Source: Nocardioides kribbensis (lineage in GTDB: Bacteria > Actinomycetota > Actinomycetes > Propionibacteriales > Nocardioidaceae). Taken from it: DNA of 64,000 nt. This document shows positions 22,373 through 30,167 of the stretch, piece after piece. The number at the start of each line of letters is the position of its first letter. Position 1 is the first letter of the stretch. The stretch is taken from assembly GCF_015070375.1 (NCBI RefSeq), contig NZ_JADCLL010000005.1:62001-126000 (forward strand). The letters run 5' to 3'. The notes below the pieces were generated by a model. The model was not told where the DNA came from, ran no database searches, and saw nothing but the letters and a program-made list of their open reading frames with translations. Position numbers and translations under genes: made by a program.

Positions 22373-23212
22373 TCAGTCGCCCGGCGTGCGGGCCTCCTCG
22401 AGCATGCTCGTCTCGCGCTCGCTCCAGGCCGCCTGCGCCGCGCGGGTCACCGGCCCCGGGGCGGGAAGGTCGACGTCGTCCCAGCGCACGACCGGCTGCA
22501 CGTCGCGGGTGGTCGACACCAGGAACACCTCGCTGGCCCCGCGCACGACGTCGATCGGCTCGTCCACCTCCCGGCCGCCGAACCACTCCAGCACCAGCGC
22601 CCGCGTGACCCCGGCGAGACAACCGCTGCCCAGCGTGGGGGTGCGCAGCTCGCCGTCGACGACGTAAAAGACGTTGGAGCCGGTGCCCTCGCACAGGTGG
22701 CCGGCCAGGTTGGCCACCACGGCCTCGTCGGCGCCGCGCCGGTGCGCCTCGGCGAGGGCCACCACGTTCTCGGCGTACGACGTGGTCTTCAGCCCGGCCA
22801 GTGCGCCGCGCTCGTTGCGCGGCCACGGCACGGTCGCCACGGCCACCTGCGCGGCCGCCGGCGGCATCGGCGCCGCCACGACGACGACGGTGGGCGCCGC
22901 GTCGCCGCGACCCGAGCCCAGCGGGGCCGGTCCCCCGGTGACGGTGATGCGCAGGCGACCCAGCGCGAGGTGCTCCTCGGCCAGGACCGCCGCGACGCCC
23001 CGGCGCACCAGGTCGAGGTCGACCTTCGGCAGCCCGAGGCCGGCGGCGCTCGTGCGCAGGCGCTCGAGGTGGCGCGTCAGCGCGAACGGACGCCCCTCCA
23101 CGACCTTGACCGCCTCGAAGACGCCGTCACCCACGGTGAGGCCGTGGTCGGTGACCCCGACGGCGGGGGCGGTGGGGTCGGGCAGGAGGTGACCGTCGAT
23201 CCAGGCGCGCAT
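22373..23212 (-). CDS. Class IV aminotransferase, aminodeoxychorismate lyase-like
   Basis: The 279-residue PLP enzyme has the fold-type-IV pattern: DHGLTVGDGVFEAVKVVEG near 22-40, RHLERLRTSA with the usual arginine, the PLP lysine K142 in GLKTTSYAENVVALAEA, EGTGSNVFYVVDGEL and the phosphate-site LGSGCLAGVTRALVLE. Members are branched-chain or D-amino acid aminotransferases or PabC, which makes p-aminobenzoate from aminodeoxychorismate. The short length and the SGCLAGVTR segment favour PabC-like lyase, but no folate gene is next to it. It lies between divergent tRNA genes and ends 88 bases before tRNA-Val(CAC). The start is ATG at 23210-23212. Confidence 0.85.
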   Translation of the reverse strand: MRAWIDGHLLPDPTAPAVGVTDHGLTVGDGVFEAVKVVEGRPFALTRHLERLRTSAAGLGLPKVDLDLVRRGVAAVLAEEHLALGRLRITVTGGPAPLGSGRGDAAPTVVVVAAPMPPAAAQVAVATVPWPRNERGALAGLKTTSYAENVVALAEAHRRGADEAVVANLAGHLCEGTGSNVFYVVDGELRTPTLGSGCLAGVTRALVLEWFGGREVDEPIDVVRGASEVFLVSTTRDVQPVVRWDDVDLPAPGPVTRAAQAAWSERETSMLEEARTPGD

Positions 23213-23334
23213 GGCCGCCACTCTAGGAGGGCGCGGGCACCCCGCGACACGGGCCGCCGGGGGGGCCGGCGGAGGCTCCCAGGGCCCCGTGACGACCGCC
23301 GGACATGCCCCCGCAACACGCCCGACACCCGGAT

Positions 23335-23363
23335 TTGGCACGCCTCAGGCGTTGGGTTACTGT
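23335..23363 (+). promoter_or_regulatory. Housekeeping promoter of the tRNA cluster
   Basis: TTGGCA (-35, 23335-23340) and TACTGT (-10, 23358-23363) are spaced by exactly 17 bases, as for the main actinobacterial sigma factor. tRNA-Gly starts 34 bases after the -10. Confidence 0.75.
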
Positions 23364-23396
23364 TTCACCGCACGCCGACGGGAACGTCGGAAGCAA

Positions 23397-23469
23397 GCGG
23401 ACATAGCTCAGTTGGTAGAGCGCAACCTTGCCAAGGTTGAGGTCGCGAGTTCGAGTCTCGTTGTCCGCT
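23397..23469 (+). tRNA. tRNA-Gly (GCC)
   Basis: Acceptor GCGGACA/TGTCCGC, D arm GCTCAGTTGGTAGAGC, anticodon stem CAACC/GGTTG with loop TTGCCAA (anticodon GCC) and T arm GCGAG-TTCGAGT-CTCGT make a complete cloverleaf. The discriminator is T. First gene of a three-tRNA transcript. Confidence 0.97.
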
Positions 23470-23502
23470 CGGAGAGGTCTCTCTCTTGGTTTGACCTCCA
23501 AC

Positions 23503-23573
23503 GGTGGAGTGGCCGAGAGGCGAGGCAACGGACTGCAAATCCGTCTACACGGGTTCAAATCCCGTCTCCACCT
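23503..23573 (+). tRNA. tRNA-Cys (GCA)
   Basis: Acceptor GGTGGAG/CTCCACC, D arm from GCCGAGAGGC, anticodon stem ACGGA/TCCGT with loop CTGCAAA (anticodon GCA) and T arm ACGGG-TTCAAAT-CCCGT. Discriminator T as usual for tRNA-Cys. Separated from the next tRNA by one base. Confidence 0.97.
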
Positions 23574-23574
23574 C

Positions 23575-23649
23575 GGGCGATTGGCGCAGCGGTAGCGCGC
23601 TTCCTTGACACGGAAGAGGTCACTGGTTCAAACCCAGTATCGCCCACCA
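23575..23649 (+). tRNA. tRNA-Val (GAC) with encoded CCA
   Basis: Acceptor GGGCGAT/ATCGCCC, anticodon stem CTTCC/GGAAG with loop TTGACAC (anticodon GAC) and T arm ACTGG-TTCAAAC-CCAGT. Unlike the other tRNAs here it is followed by CCA (23647-23649). The body is nearly identical to the minus-strand tRNA-Val(CAC). Confidence 0.97.
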
Positions 23650-23667
23650 CAGCTACACCGCAGGTCT

Positions 23668-23697
23668 GGCCCCGCTCCCTCCCAGGGAGGCGGGGCC
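23668..23697 (+). terminator. Terminator of the tRNA-Gly-Cys-Val transcript
   Basis: GGCCCCGC (23668-23675) pairs with GCGGGGCC (23690-23697), and the inner TCCCT/AGGGA continues the stem with one bulged G. It is followed by TTCTGCTTT, the closest to a U-run seen at any hairpin in this window. Confidence 0.85.
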
Positions 23698-23785
23698 TTC
23701 TGCTTTCCCGCACGAGCGCGACGCGGTCCACCCGGAGTCGGCTTCGAACAGCCACGGACCGGTGCGCGACGTGCGAGCGCCGGTC

Positions 23786-24033
23786 TCATGGGGTGACAAC
23801 GTCGAGCCAGAACGGCAGAAACGCACCGACGAGGCCAGCAGCAGGCCCGGGGCCCGCAGCCCCCGCTGGCGCACCCCGCCGAGCAGGAGCAGCCCGCCGG
23901 CCAGGGGCAGCACGAGGCCGAGCAGCGCCCACCGGTTGTCGGCCAGGACGACGGCTCGGGAGGCGCGGGCGCACTGCACCCTGGCAGACGGCGACGGGCC
24001 ACGCGGGAGGCCCGACACGGCACGGGAGGGCAA
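23786..24033 (-). pseudogene. Frameshifted small membrane protein gene
   Basis: Reading from about 24033 (TTG or later GTG starts) one frame gives ADNRWALLGLVLPLAGGLLL and GGVRQRGLRAPGLLLA, one convincing membrane helix with positive flank. At about 23834-23840, in a CTG-rich run, good coding sense passes to the next frame, which reads GLVGAFLPFWLDVVTP and stops at 23786. Joined, they make a short two-helix membrane protein; unjoined, the first frame runs on through the tRNA terminator as nonsense. A one-base indel or sequencing error is the simplest explanation. It lies next to the SOS-controlled gene. No family was recognised. Confidence 0.45.
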
Positions 24034-24040
24034 GGCGGCC

Positions 24041-24373
24041 TCAGCGGGGGCTGAGCAGGCGCGCCGGCACCCACTGCTGCACCAGCACCCACACCCCGGG
24101 CGCCCGGCGCTCGGGGCGTACGACGAGCCCCTCCCAGCCGCCCGCGCCGCGCCGCCACTCCACGAGCATCCCGGGCCGGGTCACACCGTCGACGTCGACG
24201 GCACCGGAGACCCAGCAGTGGCGCACGGGGCAGTCCTCCACTCCCCCGGCCGTGCCGTGCAGCGCCGAGACGCCCAGCGAGGGCTGGGTCGGGCCGCCGG
24301 AGGACCCGGGCGGGCGTCGTCCGGGGCGCCCCGGGGGCGCGTCGCCCCGCCGTTGCCGCGCTCCTCTGCTCAC
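24041..24373 (-). CDS. LexA-box-controlled protein of unknown function
   Basis: The 110-residue product has a disordered Arg/Gly/Pro-rich N-terminus (about 1-35) and a compact domain: SALHGTAGGVEDCPVRHCWV near 36-55, PGMLVEWRRGAGGWEGLVV near 68-86 and GVWVLVQQWVPARLL at the end. The two cysteines in CPVRHC and several tryptophans are notable. I recognise no Pfam family. The GTG at 24371-24373 lies 6 bases after a possible -10 (GACAAT, 24380-24385), so the mRNA may be leaderless. A LexA box lies 20 bases upstream of the start codon, so induction by DNA damage is likely and a repair or mutagenesis role is worth testing. Confidence 0.72.
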   Translation of the reverse strand: MSRGARQRRGDAPPGRPGRRPPGSSGGPTQPSLGVSALHGTAGGVEDCPVRHCWVSGAVDVDGVTRPGMLVEWRRGAGGWEGLVVRPERRAPGVWVLVQQWVPARLLSPR

Positions 24374-24393
24374 CGCCCCATTGTCCCACACGG

Positions 24394-24409
24394 TCGAACA
24401 CCTGTTCGA
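24394..24409 (-). promoter_or_regulatory. LexA (SOS) box of the unknown gene
   Basis: TCGAACACCTGTTCGA matches the actinobacterial SOS consensus in both arms. It lies 8 bases upstream of the putative -10 and only the 24041-24373 gene starts nearby, so the target is clear. Confidence 0.88.
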
Positions 24410-24441
24410 CACACAGGAGGGGTCGGGTGGCCGGGAGCGGG

Positions 24442-25542
24442 TCAGTCCTCGGTGGCGAACTCCTCGTTGTGGGTGCCGGGGCGCGGCGCCCACGGCAGCT
24501 CCTTGGCCGGTCGCACGACGACGAGGCGGTCGCCACGGGCCAGCCGGGTCACCACCGGGTCGAAGTAGCGGTAGACCTTCTCGTCGCGCACCACGGCGAT
24601 GACCTGGTCGGGCAGCGACTGCGGCTGCTTGCCGACCTCGTTGACCAGCAGGTCGCGCTCGGCGACCTCGAGGCCGTCGCCGTAGGTCAGCAGGTCCTCC
24701 ATCACCGAGCCCAGCGTCGGCGACATCGACGACAGGCCCAGCAGGCGGCCCACGGCGTCGGAGGAGGTGATGACGGAGTCGGCGCCCGACTGCTTCATCA
24801 GCGGCGCGTTCTCCTGCTCGCGCACGGCCGCGACGATCCACGCGTCGGGGTTGAGCTGGCGCACGGTGAGGGTGGCCAGCACGTTGGAGTCGTCGCGGTC
24901 GGTGGTGATGATGACCTGCTCGGCGGTGGCGCAGCCGGCGCGGCGCAGCACCTCACGACGCGTGGCGTCCCCGGTGACGACTGCGAGCCCGTCGGCGTGG
25001 GCGTCCTGGAGCGCCGCGGGGCTGGGGTCGACCACCACCACGCTCTCGCGGTCGAGGCCGTTGTTGATCAGCGTGTCGACCGCGCTGCGGCCCTTCGTGC
25101 CGTAACCGATGACGACGACGTGCTTGAGCATGCGCTTCCTCCACCGGGAGACCCGGAACAGCTCGCGGCCCTGCGAGGCGAGGACCTCGAGGGTGGTGCC
25201 GATCAGCAGCACCAGGAAGGCGATGCGGGCCGGGGTGATGACGAACGCGTTGACCATGCGCGCGGTCTCCGAGACCGGCGCGATGTCGCCGTAGCCGGTC
25301 GTGCTGAGGGTGACGGTCGTGTAGTAGATCGCGTCCTTGAAGTCGACGGCGTAGTTCGACCCGGGGTCGTTGCCGTCGCGGTAGCCCTCGCGGTCGAAGT
25401 AGACCAGCAGCACCGTGCCGACCAGGATCGCGGTGGCCAGCAGCAGGCGCCGCCCCAGCTCCCACAGCGGGCTGCGCTGGCGGTCGGGCAGCGAGATCAT
25501 CCCGCGCTTGCCGCCCGCGGTGGGCTCGGGTACGTCGGGCAC
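24442..25542 (-). CDS. Two-helix K+ channel with TrkA-N (RCK) domain
   Basis: The 366-residue protein starts with a cytoplasmic segment, a transmembrane helix (LLLATAILVGTVLLVYF, 33-49), a pore loop with the selectivity filter TTGYGD (81-86) and a second helix (MVNAFVITPARIAFLVLLIGTTLEV). Then comes a regulatory Rossmann domain beginning VVVIGYGTKGRSAVDTL, followed by VVTGDATRREVL and a TrkA-C-like C-terminal domain. It should form a ligand-gated potassium channel in the membrane. The ATG at 25540-25542 gives the usual short N-terminus. It is followed downstream by the SOS gene and preceded by the YihY gene 9 bases away, so those two may share a transcript. Confidence 0.94.
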   Translation of the reverse strand: MPDVPEPTAGGKRGMISLPDRQRSPLWELGRRLLLATAILVGTVLLVYFDREGYRDGNDPGSNYAVDFKDAIYYTTVTLSTTGYGDIAPVSETARMVNAFVITPARIAFLVLLIGTTLEVLASQGRELFRVSRWRKRMLKHVVVIGYGTKGRSAVDTLINNGLDRESVVVVDPSPAALQDAHADGLAVVTGDATRREVLRRAGCATAEQVIITTDRDDSNVLATLTVRQLNPDAWIVAAVREQENAPLMKQSGADSVITSSDAVGRLLGLSSMSPTLGSVMEDLLTYGDGLEVAERDLLVNEVGKQPQSLPDQVIAVVRDEKVYRYFDPVVTRLARGDRLVVVRPAKELPWAPRPGTHNEEFATED

Positions 25543-25551
25543 GCGCCGAAT

Positions 25552-26736
25552 CTAGTCGACCCGGCCCGCGCCGCCGCCGACCCGCCCCGGTTCGGGGACC
25601 GCCGACCCGCGCCGCAGCGCACGCAGTGGCTGGGTGGGAGGCGGCTCGTGGCCCCCCGGCGGAGCCGGGGACGCTGCCGGGGGTCGTGCCGCGGGTGACG
25701 CTGCGGGTGGCGCCGGACCGACGGCAGGACTGCTGGCCGGCTCGGTGGCGGGGGGTGCGTCCGGCTCGTCGTCGGCGCGCTCGCGGGTCAGCCGCTGGCG
25801 CAGGCGGGCGACCAACTCGGTGCGGGCCCGGGAGGTGGTCGACTGGGGGAAGACGGTGTCGAAGGCGGCGTTGACCGCGGCCCCGATGAGCACCGCGATG
25901 GCGACGAGGTAGAGCCACAGCAGCACCGCGATCGGTGCGGCGAGCGGGCCGTAGATCGAGCGGGAGTCCGACGCGGTGACGGTGAGCACCCAGCGCAGGG
26001 CGTAGGACCCCGCGATCCAGGCCACGAGGGAGAAGACGGCACCGGGCAGGTTGAAGCTCCAGTTGGTCCGCACGGGCACCGACACGTGGTAGAGCGTGGC
26101 CAGGAAGCAGATGCACAGCACCAGCACCAGCGGCCAGTAGAAGTGCATGAGCACCTCGGCACGCTCGGGCAGCCAGCGGCCCACGAGACTCGGGCCTGCG
26201 ACGACCAGCGGGAGCGAGACGACGCCGGTGATCATGGCCAGGACGTAGAGCACGAAGGACAGCGCGCGGGTCTTGACGATCCCGCGGTGGCCGCCCAGGC
26301 CGTGCATGATCGTGATGGTGTCGACGAAGACGTTGAGCGCGCGCGAGCCCGACCAGAGCGCGAGCACGAAGCCCAGCGAGACCACGTCGAAGCGGCCGCC
26401 GCCCAGGACGTCGTCGATGGTGGGCTCGATGACGTCGCGCACCGCGCCCTCGGTCAGCGCGCGCGAGGAGATCTCGAGGATCGCCGCGCGCACGTCGGCC
26501 ACCTGGGCGGCGGAGAACTGCTCGGAGACGTAGCCGATCGCCCCCGCCAGGGCGAAGACCAGGGGCGGCACGGAGACGACGGCGAAGAACGCCGCCTCGG
26601 CGGCCAGGCCGGTCACCCGGAAGCGCAGGCAGGCGCCCACGGTGGCGACCACCAGCCGCCACAGTGTCTCGGCCGCGCGCCGCCCCCACGCGAGGAGCGG
26701 CGACCCCTCGGCGGACTGGGGGGTGGGGGTGGCCAT
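25552..26736 (-). CDS. YihY/UPF0761 family membrane protein
   Basis: The 394-residue product has six hydrophobic segments between about 30 and 290 and the family landmarks FRVTGLAAEAAFFAVVSVPPLVFALAG, LALWSGSRALNVFVDTITIMHG, NWSFNLPGAVFSLVAWIAG and YGPLAAPIAVLLWLYLVAIAVLIGAAVNA. The family was once called RNase BN by mistake and has no proven function; transport or envelope roles are suspected. The last 100 residues are a disordered Pro/Ala-rich cytoplasmic tail, longer than usual. The gene ends 9 bases before the K+ channel start on the same strand. The start is ATG at 26734-26736. Confidence 0.92.
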   Translation of the reverse strand: MATPTPQSAEGSPLLAWGRRAAETLWRLVVATVGACLRFRVTGLAAEAAFFAVVSVPPLVFALAGAIGYVSEQFSAAQVADVRAAILEISSRALTEGAVRDVIEPTIDDVLGGGRFDVVSLGFVLALWSGSRALNVFVDTITIMHGLGGHRGIVKTRALSFVLYVLAMITGVVSLPLVVAGPSLVGRWLPERAEVLMHFYWPLVLVLCICFLATLYHVSVPVRTNWSFNLPGAVFSLVAWIAGSYALRWVLTVTASDSRSIYGPLAAPIAVLLWLYLVAIAVLIGAAVNAAFDTVFPQSTTSRARTELVARLRQRLTRERADDEPDAPPATEPASSPAVGPAPPAASPAARPPAASPAPPGGHEPPPTQPLRALRRGSAVPEPGRVGGGAGRVD

Positions 26737-26829
26737 GGTCGGTACGGTATCGCCCGCCGGACCCCGATCCGGGCACCCCGAGCGCGTGCTGCGGGAGCGG
26801 TCGCGGTGGGTGGCCCACGACGCAGCGGA

Positions 26830-26853
26830 CCCCCGTCGCGGGTGCGACGGGGG
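26830..26853 (-). terminator. Terminator of the dctA gene
   Basis: CCCCCGTCGC and GCGACGGGGG form a perfect 10-base stem with loop GGGT, 26 bases after the dctA stop. Confidence 0.8.
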
Positions 26854-26878
26854 CCCGGTGGTCGAGCGGAGGTGCGGG

Positions 26879-28276
26879 TCAGACCGACTGCGTGGGGCGC
26901 ACCGGGCCGGCGGGCCCGGCGGGGGCCACCTCGGCCTGGTCGAGGTGGGCGTCGTCGCCGTGGTCGTCGATCATCGTGGTCTCGTCGAAGGGGTCCTGCC
27001 CGCTCAGCACGCGGTCGAGCTGGGGCCGGTCGAGGCCGCCGGTCCAGTGGCCGATGAGGATCGTGGCGATCGCGTTGCCCGAGAAGTTGGTGACCGCGCG
27101 GGCCTCCGACATAAAGCGGTCGATGCCGACGATGAGGCCGACGCCGTCGACGAGCTCGGGGCGGTGCGAGGACAGGCCACCGGCCAGGGTGGCCATGCCG
27201 GCGCCGGTGACGCCGGCGGCGCCCTTGGAGGCGATCATCATGAAGAACAGCAGCGAGATCTGCTCGCCGATCGACAGCGGGTCGCCGAGGGCCTCGGCGA
27301 TGAAGAGCGAGGCCATCGTGAGGTAGATGGCGGTGCCGTCGAGGTTGAAGGAGTAGCCGGTGGGCACGACCACGCCCACGGTGGGCTTGTCGACGCCGGC
27401 GTGCTCCATCTTGGCGATCAGGCGCGGCAGGGCCGACTCGGAGGAGGAGGTCGACACGATGAGCAGGAACTCGCGGCCGAGGTACTTGAAGAGGCTGAAC
27501 ACGCTGACGCCGGTGGCGACCTTCAGCAGCGTGCCGAGCACCAGGAAGACGAAGAGCGCGCAGGTGATGTAGAAGCCGATCATCAGCACGGCCAGCGACT
27601 TCAGCGCACCGACGCCGGTCTCGCCGACGACGGCGGCGATGGCCCCGAAGGCGCCCACGGGGGCGGCCCACATGATCATGGCCAGCACCCGGAAGACCAG
27701 GCGCTGCACGTGCTCGATGCCGCGCAGGATCGGGGCGCCGCTGCGGCCCATGCGCTGCAGGGCGAAGCCGATGAGCAGCGCGACGAGCAGGGTCTGGAGC
27801 ACCTCGCCGGAGGTCAGCGAGGACAGCATCGAGTCGGGGATGATCCCGACGAGGAAGTCGGCGGTGCTGCTGTGGGCGCCGGCGGCCTGCTCCTGGCCGG
27901 CCGAGGCGGCCGACTCGTCGAGCTGGAGGCCGTCGCCGGGCTTGAGGATGTTGCCGACGACCATGCCGATGGCCAGGGCGAAGGTCGACATCGTGATGAA
28001 GTAGCCGAGCGCGAGGCCGCCGACCTTGCCGACGCGGGCGGCGCTGGCCACCGAGCCGACGCCGAGCACGATCGTGCAGAAGATGACCGGCTGGATCATC
28101 ATCTTGATCAGGGCCACGAAGCCGGTGCCGAGCGGCTTGAGCTCCTTGGCGAAGTCGGGCGCGACGATGCCGACCAGGATGCCGAGGGCGACCGCCACGA
28201 TGACGGCGATGTAGAGGTAGTGCGTGCGGTTGCGCGGTGCCGTGCGGCCCGGCTTCGCGGTGGTGCTGCTGCTCAT
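26879..28276 (-). CDS. dctA: C4-dicarboxylate:cation symporter (DctA type)
   Basis: The 465-residue protein is a member of the dicarboxylate/amino acid:cation symporter (DAACS) family. Visible landmarks are TGFVALIKMMIQPVIFCTIVLG, the serine-rich reentrant hairpin VSTSSSESALPRLIAKME, the second hairpin TGYSFNLDGTAIYLTMASLFIAEA and the substrate-site region ASKGAAGVTGAGMATLAGGL with FMSEARAVTNFSGNAIAT near the end. It should import succinate, fumarate or malate with protons or sodium. It is divergent from a DcuS/DcuR-type two-component system, which probably senses the same acids and controls it. The ATG at 28274-28276 has GGAGG just upstream. The C-terminal tail is acidic. Confidence 0.93.
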   Translation of the reverse strand: MSSSTTAKPGRTAPRNRTHYLYIAVIVAVALGILVGIVAPDFAKELKPLGTGFVALIKMMIQPVIFCTIVLGVGSVASAARVGKVGGLALGYFITMSTFALAIGMVVGNILKPGDGLQLDESAASAGQEQAAGAHSSTADFLVGIIPDSMLSSLTSGEVLQTLLVALLIGFALQRMGRSGAPILRGIEHVQRLVFRVLAMIMWAAPVGAFGAIAAVVGETGVGALKSLAVLMIGFYITCALFVFLVLGTLLKVATGVSVFSLFKYLGREFLLIVSTSSSESALPRLIAKMEHAGVDKPTVGVVVPTGYSFNLDGTAIYLTMASLFIAEALGDPLSIGEQISLLFFMMIASKGAAGVTGAGMATLAGGLSSHRPELVDGVGLIVGIDRFMSEARAVTNFSGNAIATILIGHWTGGLDRPQLDRVLSGQDPFDETTMIDDHGDDAHLDQAEVAPAGPAGPVRPTQSV

Positions 28277-28333
28277 GGGTTCCTCCGTGTCTCGTCCGGG
28301 CCCGTGCCCGACCCGAGCACGCTCGCACCGCTT

Positions 28334-28347
28334 GTGACCGTGGTCAC
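28334..28347. promoter_or_regulatory. Perfect 14-base palindrome between dctA and its sensor kinase
   Basis: GTGACCGTGGTCAC is a perfect inverted repeat in the 175-base divergent control region. It is a candidate site for the response regulator at 30164-30874, or for a Crp-like protein; only position supports either. Confidence 0.55.
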
Positions 28348-28451
28348 CGTTGTGGTCGTTGAGTTCGCGGACGCCGACGTCCGCTCCGCGGGCACCGACG
28401 GCCGACGGGCGCTGGACGGGCGGCGGCACGCCGGTGGGGCACAATGCGCAG

Positions 28452-30167
28452 GTGCGGAGGTCGGAGCGGCGGGACGGGTCGGTCGCCCGCCAGGTGCTGC
28501 TGCTCCAGGTGCTGGTGGTCGTGGTCCTGGTGGTGGCGTCGCTGGCGCTCGCGACGTACGACGCCCGGCGCGACGCCCGGGTGGCCGCCACCGACCGCGC
28601 GGTCGGCGTGGCCCGCGCCGTGGCCGACTCCCCCGCGCTGGTCGCGGCGCTGCGCACCGAGGACCCCGCGGTGCGCATCCAGCCCTACGCCGAGGAGGTC
28701 CGCCGCGACACCGACGTCGACTTCGTCACCGTGATGGCCCTGGACCGGACCCGCTACAGCCACCCCGACCCCGCGCTCATCGGCCGGCCCTTCGTGGGCG
28801 ACCTGGGCGACGCGCCGCAGGGCGGGATCCTCACCCAGCAGTACACCGGGACCCTCGGGCCCTCGATGCGCGCCGTGGTGCCGGTGCTCGACGACGCCGG
28901 CACGGTGGTCGCGCTGGTCTCGGTCGGCATCACCGTGCAGGCCATCGACCAGGCCCTGGGCGACGACCTCGTGCTGATCGCGGTCTCCGCCGTGGCCGTG
29001 CTCGCGGTGGGCCTGCTCGGCGCGTGGCTGGTGAGCCGCAGGCTGCGCCGCCAGACCCACGGCCTGGGCGAGCGCGAGATCACCCGGATGTACGAGTACT
29101 ACTCCGCGGTGCTGCACGCCGTGCGGGAGGGGCTGCTGCTCATCGACGCCGACGGGCGGGTGCAGCTGGTCAACGACGAGGCCCGTCGGCTGCTCGGCCT
29201 GCCCGAGCCGGTCGCCGAGGGGCGCCGCGAGCGCGACGAGGTCGTGGGGCGCTCGGTGCACGACCTCGGGCTGGCCCCCGGCCTCGTCGCGGCCGCCCTG
29301 GGGCGCACCGCGGAGTCCGACGACCTCTACCTCGCCGGCGACCGCATGCTGGTGGTCTCCTCGGCCCCTGCGTCGTGGGACGGCCACGAGGTCGGCTCGG
29401 TGGTCTCCCTGCGCGACCACACCGAGCTGCGCTCGGTCACCGGCGAGCTCGACGCCGTGCGCGGGCTCACGGAGTCGCTGCGCTCGCAGAACCACGAGGC
29501 CGCCAACCGGCTGCACACCGTGGTGTCGCTCATCGAGATGGGTCGCCCCGAGGAGGCCGTCGACTTCGCCACCGAGGAGCTCCAGGTCGCCCAGCTGCTG
29601 GCCGACCGGGTCGTGGGCGCCACCGGCGACCCGGTGGTGGCCGCCCTGCTGCTCGGCAAGACCTCCGAGGCCGTCGAGCGCGGCATCGAGCTGGTCATCA
29701 CCGGCGAGGTCCGCGACGGCTCCGAGGTGCCGGCCCGCGACCTCGTCACGGTGCTCGGCAACCTCGTCGACAACGCCTTCGACGCCGTGACCTCGCGCCC
29801 CGAGCGCCGGGTGCACGTCGACCTGCGCACCGACCCCAGCACCGACGCCAGCCCCGACCTGAGCGGGCGGCGGGGGGAGCCCGACGGCGGGCGGCTGCGG
29901 GTCACCGTCGGCGACTCCGGCCCCGGCCTCGACCCCGACTCCGCGGCCCGGGTGCTCGAGCGCGGCTGGTCGACCAAGGCGAGCGCCGGGCACGGCCGCG
30001 GTCTCGGTCTCGCCCTGGTCTCCCAGGTCGCCCGCCGCCACCACGGCGAGGTCACCGTGGGCGTCTCCCCCCTCGGCGGGGCGGAGTTCGAGGTCGTGCT
30101 GGGCCTGGGCTCCACGGCCCCGCCGCCGACCGGCTCCGCCCGTGACACCGCGGAGGCGACCCCGTGA
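28452..30167 (+). CDS. DcuS/CitA-type sensor histidine kinase
   Basis: The 571-residue membrane kinase has an N-terminal helix (VLLLQVLVVVVLVVASLAL, 15-33), an extracellular PAS-like sensor up to about 170 (with DFVTVMALDRTRYSHPDPALIG as in the CitA/DcuS group), a second helix at about 173-195, a cytoplasmic PAS domain and a Spo0B-like phosphoacceptor with H348 in LRSQNHEAANRLHTVVSLIEMG. The ATPase has N-box LGNLVDNAFDAV and GHGRGLGLALVSQVARRHHG. It likely senses C4-dicarboxylates or citrate. The GTG at 28452 is chosen because it begins with the short basic VRRSERRDG before the first helix. The kinase stop overlaps the regulator start (GTGA), and dctA is divergent. Confidence 0.92.
   Translation: MRRSERRDGSVARQVLLLQVLVVVVLVVASLALATYDARRDARVAATDRAVGVARAVADSPALVAALRTEDPAVRIQPYAEEVRRDTDVDFVTVMALDRTRYSHPDPALIGRPFVGDLGDAPQGGILTQQYTGTLGPSMRAVVPVLDDAGTVVALVSVGITVQAIDQALGDDLVLIAVSAVAVLAVGLLGAWLVSRRLRRQTHGLGEREITRMYEYYSAVLHAVREGLLLIDADGRVQLVNDEARRLLGLPEPVAEGRRERDEVVGRSVHDLGLAPGLVAAALGRTAESDDLYLAGDRMLVVSSAPASWDGHEVGSVVSLRDHTELRSVTGELDAVRGLTESLRSQNHEAANRLHTVVSLIEMGRPEEAVDFATEELQVAQLLADRVVGATGDPVVAALLLGKTSEAVERGIELVITGEVRDGSEVPARDLVTVLGNLVDNAFDAVTSRPERRVHVDLRTDPSTDASPDLSGRRGEPDGGRLRVTVGDSGPGLDPDSAARVLERGWSTKASAGHGRGLGLALVSQVARRHHGEVTVGVSPLGGAEFEVVLGLGSTAPPPTGSARDTAEATP

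Noticed and set aside
22213..23649. tRNA genes as integration sites of an island
   Set aside because: I saw no integrase gene and no repeat of a tRNA 3' end elsewhere in the window.
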